Assembly (NCBI GenBank): GCA_028023455.1
Contig: JAQFVV010006215.1
Span: forward strand, 5,997,230 to 6,061,229
Origin: Epiperipatus broadwayi
Taxonomy: Eukaryota; Onychophora; Udeonychophora; Euonychophora; Peripatidae
Length of the DNA stretch: 64,000 nucleotides
Direction: 5' to 3'
In this document: positions 39,601-47,360 of the stretch, in pieces
How the letters are laid out: each line of letters starts with the position of its first letter
Numbering within the stretch: the first letter of the stretch is position 1
Program-made: the position numbers and the translations under genes
The notes under the pieces: generated by a model
What the model saw: only the letters and a program-made list of their open reading frames with translations
The model's database searches: none
Told to the model about the DNA's origin: nothing

Positions 39601-42600
39601 TCTTATATGCTTCTTTAAGTTTATATGTAGTATTCAAAAACCCTTTATTATGCAAAAATGTTCTTTTATTATTTTTGCACATTAAACAGAGAAATTCTAG
39701 ATAAAATTTATTATAATTTTGCCATGTAGTAGATTGAATATATATTTCAAATATAATTGAGGGGGGGGGGGTTTGACATTTTGATAAATTTGCCCAGAAA
39801 TTTGTTTTCCTATCAGTTATTTTTTTATTTCACTCTACATATTTAACATTATTTAAAGATATATGATTATCTTGTATATACTTATAGTTCATAATTAAAT
39901 CACTGAAAGCTGAATGCCTTTGTCTTCTATTTATTAAGTGAACTTATGCTATTCTTGATTCAAAATGTTACAGTAATATAGGTTGGTACTTTTATGTAGT
40001 AAACAATTTTTATACAACTAAATTTAGATCATTTTAATTAGATGGAAGTTGTGTTATTGAAAGAGATAATAAATATGAAAAATTTATCCAAATATATTTT
40101 TTTGCTATCCTGTTGATTGATTTTATTATTGCATTAAATGGTTGAGCCAAGGTGCATAATAACTTTAAAAATGCATTAAAAAATTTTGTATGGATAATTT
40201 GTTAAGCCTTGCTACTGTTAATGATGTAATATCCCCCCCCCCTCCTTTAGTATTGTTTTATTAATATCCTTTTTGTATGGCTTGATAATCGGATGATACA
40301 TTTCTACTAGAATTGTATTTGTTTAAAATTCATTTAGTATATTCATAATTAAAAGGCAAAACTCTCCAGAGTATTCAATGGATGCCAGAAGACTTGTGCA
40401 TAAATCCCCATCTAGTATCTACTCATCCAATATCCCTAGACTAGTTTCTAGCTTGTGGCCTTCGTCAGTGAGGAGCCTTAGATCTGAGAGCACTACACCT
40501 AGGTTTTAGAATCTAATGCAACCCTCCAGCAGCCACTTTTTAATCTCTACTTAACTACAAAACTATGAGAATAAAATTGAAAACACAATAATATTTTCAA
40601 TCCAAGCTCATTAGCTTATATAGTCATATAGGTCTGAACTCAGTTCAGTACCCATACATTTTGGTGTTTTTTGGTTCTTTAATAACCATAGCCACCACTA
40701 TCCTATTAAGCAGGATTGGTATTAAACCGCCAAACATCACATGATCACCATTTCTTATGCTTGCTCATAACTGTTTAAAGCAGGCAAAACTCTCCATACA
40801 GTAGGCCACTCAGTGCAAGCCAGAGTAATCAATGGATGCCAGAAGACTTGTGCCTAAAATCCCTATCTAGGGCCTACTCATCCAATATCTCCAGACTAGT
40901 TTCTGGCTTGTGGCACTACTGTATGTAGAGTTTTGCCAGTTTTAATAACAGTTATGAGCAAGCATAAGAAATGTTTGGTGGTTTTATATTCATAATTTTA
41001 TAAAAATTTACTATGCTTTGAAATATTGGGACATCTATAAAAATATTGCTAATATGTGTATCCCTAAATATGGGAAATAAAGATCCTGTTCCTTTTTTCT
41101 ACTTTCTTAATGTTTTAGGATTCTTGTAAATAGCAAAGATTAAAGCAATAAGGAATTATTATTGCGTTATGTTTTTTTTTTTGGTCTAAAAGATTGTAAG
41201 AGATTTATATAATTTTTAGTAATATTTTGCTATTTTTTAGATACTTTTCTTTTGCTTACCTGAAGTAGCTATATTCTGGAATTATTTTACTTAATAATTT
41301 TAATATATAAGTCTATTTGATCGTATAAATTGTCAAGTTTATTATATTGTATAATAATATGTCAGTTTCTAATTTCTTTTTTTTTTTTTTGCATAAATAT
41401 TACTTTCTAGATGAATTGTTGATAATTTTATATATCTAAATGTAAAACTAAAAATAATCAATTTAAAACAAAATTGAAACATAAAACTCACTATAAATAT
41501 AAAAATTATTTAATATATCAACCCAACTTTCATTTCTTAATGGAAGCTTTTCAAGATGTTTTTTTTTACACAATCACATGATCAATTATTTTACAGAAGC
41601 TTCCCCAATGGACATTATTTACATTACATCATAATAAATATAATTAAAATACTTATGTTAAAAATAATTAATAAAATACATATATGTATATAAAAATGAT
41701 TAAACTTCTTAGTCTTTTTTTTTCTCATAATATATATAGAAATTAAAAAAAAACAAAAACAATAATAATAATCTCTTTTATTTTTAAAAATTATAACTAA
41801 AGTTTCCAATAATCTAACAATGTCCATTTTCTAATAATCCCTTCCTTTTATTTTTAAAAATAAAAGGGATTATTATTGTTTTTATTTTTAGATTATTTGT
41901 ATATATGTATTATGAGGGGGGGAAAGGGATTATAATAAATTTAAACATTTATATATATATTACTAAATATATTTAATATATATATTTTAATAATTATATT
42001 TATTGTAATGTAAATAATTTGCTATAGGGTAATTGGTCATGTGATTATGTTAAAACAAACATCTTGAAAAGGTTCCAATAAGGAATGAAAGCCAGGTTGA
42101 TATATTAATTTTTTTTTTTTATTTATAGTGAGCTGTCTGTTTCAAATTTGTTTTAAATTGATTATTTTTAATTTTATATATAGAAAGCAACATTATGGAT
42201 AAATTTTAATATTGAAATTTAATCATTTAAAGTACATCTAAATGTATATAATTTTTATTAGTACAATAGAATTCTATCAATACTTGGGAATCAGTATTTT
42301 CTTTAATGCTTCTTTTGTATTACAGAAAAATTAATTTTAGCCTAATGTATAGGTAATTTATATTTTCATAGCACACTTGATTGTAATGCTTCTATAAAAA
42401 AAATATTAGGATATAATTCAAAAATGTATAAACTGATGAGTGTTGCTAAAGTTATTCATTTCTTCAATCTCTTAATTCCTTTTTGTTATTATTATATATA
42501 TTTTTTCCCTTTCTATTATTCAGCTTTCATACTGCATTATATCATATCAAATAACTAAATTTTCTTTTTAGCTTTTGCAAGGTATATGATCAATGTTTGT

Positions 42601-45600
42601 GTTACTATTTGCTTCATTTAAAATTGCTAGTTTACCTTTAATATATGACACATGAATCTTTCCTTAGTTAATTAGCAATTTTTCAGAGGGATTTTTTTTA
42701 TTCGCTTTTTCTGCTGCATTTGATAATGTAAGTGGTCATACTATTTTTGCAGATTTTATTAGTTCCTGTTTTAAGTTGTGTGAATACTCGGAGAGTAGTC
42801 TATATGCCTTGTATTCTTTGTTTTATTTATTTCTGTGATAAAAATTTTATAACTTTTGTTTGCATCAGGAATTTATTACTTTTTTCATTATATATCATGC
42901 TGTGCTATCTGTTGTAACAATGTAGTAAGATATTTAATGAATTGTGAATAGAAGATTATCAAACTCTCCATGTAGTTAGTGTCACCAAGTGCAAGCTTTT
43001 GTAATCAATGGAGGCAGGAAGGTTTGTGCATAAAATCTCTATCAAATGCCTTCTCATCAAACATCCCAGACTAATTTCTAGCTTGTAGCTTTCATTAATG
43101 GGGATTTGCGATGCAGTGCTCTCAAATCCAAGGCTCCCTACTGATGAAAGCTACAAGCTAGACATTAGTCTGGGGATGTTGGATGAGTAGGCACTAGATA
43201 AGGATTTTATATATAAACTTTCCAGCAAGCATTGATTACAAAGGCTTGCACTTAGTGGTAGGGAGAGTTTGGTATTCTTATTAACAGCAAGTCTTGTAAG
43301 CATATGAAATGGTGATGATGTTATGTTTTGATGATTTTATAAATAGATTGTCTGATATGTTTTTTTCTTCAGTGATATTTATTTTGTTGATGTTTTTATT
43401 AATCTCTAATTAATTGTATATAAAAGTGATTCATAAAACCTATTAGTGATGCAGTAATTTTCATATTAATAATCCTTTGTCCCAAAATGAAAACCAAATC
43501 TATTAGTGATTTTATTCTACTACTAAAAAAGATATATCCTTCAAATAAATTATTTTACTTACAGTAAATACAATAATTTTTTAATTATTTTATTTTATTC
43601 TTTAATGCTAGTTATTTATTTTAAATAGAGTACAATTTATATTTAATTTATGTTTTTCATCTATACATACGTAAGAAATTTCTTTTAAATAAATGAAGAA
43701 CTTTATTGTAAAACCATTATGCACATCAAGATGAGAAAGTCTCACTTGAAACAGTGAATGCAATAAGTTTTCAGTTTTAAGAAATATATCTGATGCTGAT
43801 GGTGTTAAATTGGACAACATGGTATGAAATCAGGAATCAAAGCTTGAATAATCTCACTTTGAAATAAATTTTGAAGTACATTCATATACCATTATATAGA
43901 TAATGAAATAAACATCTCTAGTAAATTAATTAAAAAAAAAAAAAATGTCAAAGAATATTATACATGTTTTAATTAAAATCAGTGGAATTTTCTAAATTTT
44001 TTTTAGAAACATCCAGAATCTGATGAAAAAAATTTTTTAAACAATTTGATCATTTGAATACTATAATGAACCTATTGAAAATTTAGAGAGACAATTTAGA
44101 GTTATATATATAGTCTTCGATAAAGCAGTTTCTTCAATTAATTGAAGATTTAAGAAATTAAATGAGTATAACATGGAGATGGATTTAAAAAAACCTTGCA
44201 ATGATTTAAAAGTCGATCACACATGGAAAAAATATTATTTCCAGATCCATATGGATAACCAAAAGAATTCTGGAATAAATAATTTTTTAACCAAAGAAAT
44301 TTTGGTTAAAATTATTTTCGTTTTACCTTGTCACATAAAGGATTTAGATGGGTTTAAAGTAATACATCATAAACTTTAGTTTTAAATGAAACAGTAAAGA
44401 GTTTTTTCAAAGTAAAAAACTAAACAATTATTTTTAAAGGTAAATGAATATGAACATTTTAACATGTTGAATTAAATATATTCTTTGGATAGCAGCATCT
44501 TTTATTTTTATTAATGATAAGATGATATATATATATTATTATTATTATTAATAATATATAAAAGTCTGGATGCATATCTGTTTTAAAATAAATAAAAATG
44601 ACTTCCTCTTCCCTCCCTAGAAAATAAGTGATACAGATCTGAGTAAAATTCTTTTTTAGTGAAAATTGATGTTACTGAGTAGATTGGAGGAGGCGAAGGA
44701 CTTGCATTTATTGAAAAATTTCCTTTAGCTTACATTGGACATTATATAATGTTTCTCAATTTAGCATAGATAGAATAGAAAATAATAAATATGATGATTC
44801 ACATGTTAAGTAGAAAGAAAAAATGTTAGAATGCAAAAAAAAAAATAAAGAAAAATAGAAAATTTACTTCACTCTTTTATTTTTTTGTGGGAACTCTTCA
44901 ATTTCAAAAGGGTTGGGATAGGATTAACTAATTGATTAGATAAATTTGATAATCAGATATGTAAATTTATAATATTCATAACAGTTATTGTTAATTAATA
45001 AACATCTATTTATTTTGAACTTTATGGGTGGATGAAACATTGTTTAGAATCATTTTGATGAAAGAATAAATTAATAATCAAAATTTTTTTTAAAAAAGTA
45101 CTCATTATCATTAATTGATAACATAATCTTCAATATGTTTTTTAAAAAATTAAAAGTTAATATTTTTTTTAATTTTCAGTTTAAACACCAGATTTGCAAC
45201 CATTGGTATTCCCAATATTTTACTATTTCATAATGGACGGGCAGTAATAAGATTTAACCATTCAGAAAGAAATTTAAATAATTTGGTTCAGTTTGTTCTG
45301 AATGTTACAGGTAATGTATTTAAATTAACTGTTTTTATTTCAAAATTATTTGTATAATAACTTTTTTTCCCCCACTTTACAGAACTTGAGGTTGAAGGAA
45401 TTCCTACTGTCACTGAAGATGATTATCAAGGACCTTTGCCTACAGTTCCTTCAGATGAAATTGATTTTTTACTTTGGCTATCTTGGGCATGTATTTTACT
45501 ATGCTGCTTTCGATCACTAACAAATTCATCACTATGGAGAAATTTCTTAGAATCTATTCGTAATAACTGGAGAGAAGCAGAAGCTCAGCATGAGCATGTT

Positions 45601-45606
45601 GATTGA
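27572..45606 (+). CDS. TXNDC15: Thioredoxin domain-containing protein 15 (four coding exons)
   Basis: A single-pass membrane protein with a lumenal thioredoxin fold. The human orthologue is linked to ciliogenesis (Meckel-Gruber-type ciliopathy). Joining 27572-27620, 37322-37931, 45180-45310 and 45383-45606 gives 337 aa (human 360) with all junctions GT/AG and in frame. The protein has a signal peptide (about 1-23), an acidic Asn/Ser-rich lumenal region with several N-glycosylation sequons, and a thioredoxin domain from about 130 to 265 with FFAPWCHFS (183-191) and the IPNILLF strand. A transmembrane segment (LLWLSWACILLCCF) and a short tail ending QHEHVD follow; the human tail ends very similarly. 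The usual second cysteine of CxxC is Ser (C-H-F-S), as in the human protein, so it is probably not a classical oxidoreductase. Introns 1 (9.7 kb) and 2 (7.2 kb) are packed with transposons. Confidence 0.92.
28430..30480 (-). mobile_element. Decayed LINE with reverse transcriptase, interrupted by a hAT MITE
   Basis: Read on the minus strand in order: IFEQVEGVF (about 30365), the SEIKQFIINLK...FRNIW.HK.ELP block (frame 30066-30275), NRHDCSNYYGISLISI then QCDFRESKSSIDMIF (about 29940-30050), the ADD-site relative DDRAIFATSKDDLQNI (about 29590-29670), the GLIINTEKIQ thumb, and WEDMAENRMN near 28920. This is the block order of a full non-LTR reverse transcriptase and its C-terminal region. It lies inside TXNDC15 intron 1, antisense. 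It is full of stops and frameshifts, so inactive. Coding similarity appears to resume on the far side of the MITE. Confidence 0.75.
28540..28907. mobile_element. hAT-superfamily MITE with terminal inverted repeats and 8-bp duplication
   Basis: The 368-bp element begins CAGGAGTCCCCAACC and ends GGTTGGGGACCCCTG, terminal inverted repeats with one mismatch. It is flanked on both sides by the exact 8-bp target duplication CTCTAATT (28532-28539 and 28908-28915). The CAGGGGTCCCCAACC terminus and 8-bp duplication are standard for hAT elements. The end segment carries GC-rich sequence (GCGGGCGCCATGGTGCCCGC). There is no transposase, so it is non-autonomous. It sits within the minus-strand LINE and is therefore younger. 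Confidence 0.95.
30490..31590. other. TXNDC15 intron 1, AT-rich filler
   Basis: Frames at 30513-30743 and 31211-31450 show no motif; nothing is recognised. An AATAAT-type simple repeat lies near 30810-30830. Confidence 0.5.
31600..31720 (+). repeat. Solo arm related to the foldback at 41443-42176
   Basis: CATGTGACGTTTTGAATTA, then ACATCTTGACAAGGTTC, then TGAATGAAAATCGGTTTGAT and ATTGATTATATTTTAT follow the order of the right arm of the foldback in intron 2 (CATGTGAT, ACATCTTGAAAAGGTTCC, GAATGAAAGCCAGGTTGAT, ATTGATTATTTTTA). Only one arm is present. Confidence 0.5.
31943..32010 (+). repeat. tRNA-like SINE head
   Basis: TAGTCATTAATGCATTTGC (box A side) and GGATTAGAATCC (box B) at tRNA spacing, followed by AT-rich tail sequence. 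It is in TXNDC15 intron 1. A partial relative lies near 7530. Confidence 0.45.
32535..32680 (+). repeat. tRNA-derived SINE head
   Basis: GATCAGGTGGGTCAGCAAT followed by CTAGTTCGAATCC (about 32588-32600) gives box A-like and good box B sequence. The downstream TATATGTGCAGGTGTGTG is simple. It is in TXNDC15 intron 1. Confidence 0.5.
33055..33800 (-). mobile_element. Decayed Tc1/mariner-type transposon
   Basis: The left end GGTTGGACAAAATAATGAG is a typical Tc1-like terminal sequence. Reading the minus strand just inside it gives QRLQAVLGAKGNS, the conserved C-terminus of Tc1-like transposases (P.R...VI.AKG..T.Y). Further in, weak pieces resemble the VWG...G.G.L and DG blocks. The frames 33324-33512 and 33569-33760 on plus are antisense shadows. 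The other terminal repeat was not found. It lies in TXNDC15 intron 1. Confidence 0.6.
33810..35390. other. TXNDC15 intron 1, AT-rich, nothing identified
   Basis: A and T homopolymers dominate. The minus frame 35021-35206 has no motif. Confidence 0.5.
35400..36510 (+). mobile_element. RTE-clade LINE, 3' part with a 176-codon open frame
   Basis: The catalytic-domain start VDYDKAFDSI is at 35457-35486, followed by a frameshifted RT body including the LDFAGDVVVFA(D) region near 35745. An intact frame (35823-36353) then holds YKYLGQIL (32-39), LPVLTYGSETWTL (87-99) and LNWAGHIARR (150-159). This thumb and C-terminal region is typical of RTE elements. Past a frameshift, RWMDEIR-like text follows. 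The 3' end closes with a short GATGATGAT-like tail near 36495-36510, as RTE elements do. It lies in the sense orientation of TXNDC15 intron 1. It is better preserved than the copies at 46.6 kb and 62.8 kb. Confidence 0.85.
36511..37321 (+). other. 3' part of TXNDC15 intron 1
   Basis: AT-rich, with no element recognised. It ends in a T-rich tract and TATATTTTTAG, the acceptor of exon 2. The minus frame 36741-36965 has no motif. Confidence 0.6.
37322..37931 (+). CDS. TXNDC15: TXNDC15 coding exon 2
   Basis: The acceptor is TATATTTTTAG at 37321 and the donor is CAGCAG|GTAATC. It encodes residues 17-219: the end of the leader, the acidic linker with sequons NTT, NET, NGT, NLT, NNT and NGS, and the first half of the thioredoxin fold with PWCHFS. 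The open frame without splicing would stop after KYSR, four codons past the last conserved block. Confidence 0.92.
38225..38266 (-). ncRNA. Hammerhead-like motif, core damaged
   Basis: Minus strand: helix I TCCTCA/TGGGGA is complete and CTGATGA is intact, but GAAA has become AAAA, and helix III reads ATTATTC. Probably inactive. Confidence 0.45.
38653..38694 (-). ncRNA. Hammerhead-like motif, CUGAAGA variant
   Basis: Minus strand: the core is CTGAAGA (position 7 is free in hammerheads), helix II AGT/GCT, and GAAAC-TA-ATC. Helix I pairs over four positions, including a T-A at 1.4/2.4 where other copies have G-C. Confidence 0.5.
38806..38847 (+). ncRNA. Hammerhead-like ribozyme motif
   Basis: CTGATGA starts at 38812. 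Helix II is a clean AGC-CATAA-GCT and GAAA is intact. Helix III is ACTAAT with AUC as the cleavage triplet. Helix I TCCTCA/TGAGAA keeps five of six pairs, with A-U replacing G-U at 1.3/2.3. Confidence 0.55.
39204..39245 (+). ncRNA. Hammerhead-like motif, core damaged
   Basis: GAAAC-TA-GTC and TGGGGA are intact, but the first core block is CTGATCA (G8 lost) and helix I is reduced to G-U pairs (TTTTTA). Probably inactive. Confidence 0.4.
39368..40337 (+). other. TXNDC15 intron 2, AT-rich segment
   Basis: No gene or element is recognised. It contains a G homopolymer near 39760-39770 and a C homopolymer near 40232-40241, both rare in this sequence. Confidence 0.5.
40351..40984 (-). mobile_element. 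Hammerhead-bearing hairpin repeat, partial tandem dimer with 13-bp target-site duplication
   Basis: The insertion is flanked exactly by TATATTCATAATT at 40338-40350 and 40985-40997. It is mostly minus-oriented: the ATGCCAGAAGACTTGTGC box occurs twice about 454 bp apart (40382 and 40836), giving the monomer length. The first unit has a small deletion in its outer segment. The second unit breaks off inside the hammerhead and continues as an inverted outer segment (CACTACTGTATG...GAGTTTTGCC), which creates a terminal hairpin. No ORF. It lies in TXNDC15 intron 2. Confidence 0.75.
40433..40474 (-). ncRNA. Hammerhead-like ribozyme motif, intact core
   Basis: Minus strand: helix I TCCTCA with TAGGGA (one mismatch), CTGACGA, helix II GGC-CACAA-GCT (G-U closing), GAAA, helix III ACTAGT, and cleavage triplet GUC. 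All invariant bases are present. Confidence 0.6.
40998..41442 (+). other. TXNDC15 intron 2, AT-rich
   Basis: Only T-rich simple sequence; nothing identified. Confidence 0.5.
41443..42176. repeat. Large foldback element with arms of about 200 bp and nested palindromes
   Basis: The left arm (about 41443-41655) is the reverse complement of the right arm (about 41975-42176). Both contain, in mirror order, ACTCACTATAAAT, TTAATATATCAACC, CATCTTGA(A)AAG-type sequence and CAATCACATGA. The middle contains further palindromes around CCTTTTATTTTTAAAAATAA and ATAATCCCTT. No coding capacity. A related single arm is at 31600-31720. The frame 41624-41827 is a by-product. Confidence 0.7.
42177..42955 (+). 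other. TXNDC15 intron 2, AT-rich
   Basis: The frame 42732-42917 is not supported by any motif. Nothing identified. Confidence 0.5.
43063..43104 (-). ncRNA. Hammerhead-like motif, core damaged
   Basis: Minus strand: GAAA, helix II AGC/GCT and TTAGTC are kept, but CTGATGA has decayed to TTAATGA. Helix I TCCCCA/TGGGAT pairs over four positions. Confidence 0.4.
43135..43176 (+). ncRNA. Hammerhead-like motif with one core change
   Basis: Helix I TCCCTA/TGGGGA forms six pairs. CTGATGA is intact, helix II is AGC-TACAA-GCT, and the cleavage triplet is GUC. GAAA has become GACA, which should reduce or abolish cleavage. Confidence 0.5.
43346..45179 (+). other. 3' part of TXNDC15 intron 2
   Basis: AT-rich, with an ATT microsatellite near 44525-44565. 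Frames 43608-43820 and 44173-44379 have no recognisable motif. It ends in the T-rich tract and AATTTTCAG acceptor of exon 3. Confidence 0.55.
45180..45310 (+). CDS. TXNDC15: TXNDC15 coding exon 3
   Basis: The acceptor is TTTTAATTTTCAG and the donor is TTACAG|GTAATG; 131 nt, entering in phase 2 and leaving in phase 1. It encodes LNTRFATIGIPNILLFHNG and RFNHSERNLNNLVQFV, the second half of the thioredoxin domain with the cis-proline (IP) loop. Too short to be listed as a separate open frame. Confidence 0.93.
45383..45606 (+). CDS. TXNDC15: TXNDC15 coding exon 4 (membrane segment, C-terminus)
   Basis: The acceptor is CCCCCACTTTACAG. It encodes ELEVEGIPTVTEDDYQGPLP, the transmembrane helix and a charged tail ending HEHVD, then TGA at 45604-45606. 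The QGPLP block and the tail align with the human protein as I recall it. Confidence 0.93.
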
Positions 45607-45816
45607 GGTCATACACCATCTGCCTCTCATAATTTATACTAAATATTAATTTTCTTTAAAACTTTAGTGATGTTTTTTTTAAAAAATGAAATCATCATGA
45701 AAGCTAAGTAAACTGTTAAAATATATATTTTTTGTAAAATATACTTGTACATATGTGTATATGTGCGTATGATGTTTTTATAGACATTCATGCTTGAATA
45801 TGTATATAATATGTTA

Positions 45817-45822
45817 AATAAA
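45817..45822 (+). terminator. TXNDC15 polyadenylation signal
   Basis: AATAAA lies 211 nt after the TXNDC15 stop codon, in an AT-rich 3' untranslated region. It is the first canonical signal downstream of the stop, apart from A-rich variants. Confidence 0.6.
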
Positions 45823-45829
45823 ATATTGT

Positions 45830-46635
45830 AAAATTTAGTGGTTCTGTATATAAAATTGGAAAATTAAATATTTATTTTATGTAAATATATATTTTTTTCA
45901 CATTATTTATTTGTTCAGGGGAAAAAAACAATGATTTTAATTAAATTAACCCTTTTTTTTTTGTTGTTGTTATATATTGTTAATTTTTTTTTAGAAAAGT
46001 TTGAACTTTATTTATAATAAAACCAGAACAGTACTCTTCTCAATTATCTTTTATATTACCATATTGCCAGATGGTGATGCATTTAAATCCTCATCTTAGA
46101 CCAATTTTATCTTTTGATTTTATAAATGAAGCTTGGGATTTAAAGCTGGAAACAATGCAATTATCATATTTATTAACCAACTTTGAAATTCAAACCTCAT
46201 TGATAAAAACAAAAAACTGAAAGCAGTCTGAAGTTGAGAGTTTAAATGCATTGTTATCTGATAATTTCTAATAACTCAAGTGTACTATAAAAGACACTTG
46301 AGTAGAAAGCTAATATTGTTTTATCATATATTGCACACAATTAGTTATTATTATTAAACTTTATTTATTTTTTCCAAATATATGTAACATTTGGAAAAGT
46401 ATAAGTAAAGTTTGAATTTTTCTAATAAACATTTAGCAGTTCAAATAATTGTCGGAAATAGTTCAACGTACAATCCTTGTTAAAATGACACATTTACAAA
46501 CCTTCAGCTAAATACTGATTTCATTTGTATATGTATATTTTGGTTTAATATGTATATACACGTTGATATGCAAATGGATAATTCAGAGTTAAATTTTTTT
46601 GTATGGTAAGTCACACTTATAAAAAAATATATTTT
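45830..46635. other. Intergenic, nothing identified
   Basis: T-rich simple sequence (TTG repeat near 45960-45975) without gene or element signals. Confidence 0.5.
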
Positions 46636-46639
46636 TTAG

Positions 46640-47360
46640 ATTGAAACAGGAAGTTAAGAAAAGTTTTAAAAATGGAGCTTATTTAAGCCATCTAAATTTT
46701 GCTGTTGATATGGTTGTTTTTGCAAATAATGCTTTACAGCTTCAGAAAGTATTATAAGAGCTATCAGTTGGGAGTAAGATAATAAATGCTAAAAATACTA
46801 AATTAGTGGTCAATGGCTTTTCACAAAAGAAGATATTGATAATTGCAAATAATATATCAGATTATTAATACAGATGAAAACTCAATGAAGGAAATAAATC
46901 ATACAATTAAATTTGAATAGAGTAGGTATTAAAAAAAAGTATGCTTATGTGGTTGAAAAGAAAGTTTTTAGTAGATGTAGTTTACCATTTTTTACACATG
47001 TATTTGAGATTTGGATGCATAATAGAAGAACAATTTGAATACTTCAAACCATACAAATAAAGAATGGAGAAATGCTTATTAAGAGCAACAAAAAGTGATA
47101 CATGGGTAAAAGAATAAATATGTATCATTGAAATAATTAAAAAGCTGACATGGAGTTAGACTGGATATTATAGAAGACATGATAATAGATGGATAGTTGA
47201 AGTTTTAAACTTCACGGTAAGGGATTATTATAAATCTACAGAGACCACATGTGAAATGGATGAGATGACATTTTTTAGAGTGATGTTGAGAAGCTATAGG
47301 CAGAGAAATTGGATTAAACTTATAGGTTTTCATCTTATAATAAATCTAGATTGATTGAAT
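46640..47360 (+). mobile_element. RTE-clade LINE, second decayed copy
   Basis: The sequence ATTTTGCTGTTGATATGGTTG and GCAAATAATGCTTTACAGCT runs parallel to 35740-35800 of the intronic RTE copy. The later blocks (TTTACCATTTTTTACACATG, GAAGAACAATTTGAATACTT, GACTGGATATTATAGAAGAC) follow the same order through to its 3' end. Every frame is broken. It belongs to the same family as 35400-36510, clearly older. Confidence 0.75.

Larger units (their letters stand above)
42960..43345. mobile_element. Hammerhead-bearing hairpin repeat, head-to-head inverted copy
   Basis: It is a mirror arrangement like 3801-4159: CAAACTCTCCATG outer segment, AATCAATGGAGGC box, minus hammerhead (43063-43104), a short centre, plus hammerhead (43135-43176), GCATTGATTAC box and GGGAGAGTTTGG. 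The centre retains GATGCAGTGCTCTCAAATCC. Target duplications were not convincing. It lies in TXNDC15 intron 2. Confidence 0.65.
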
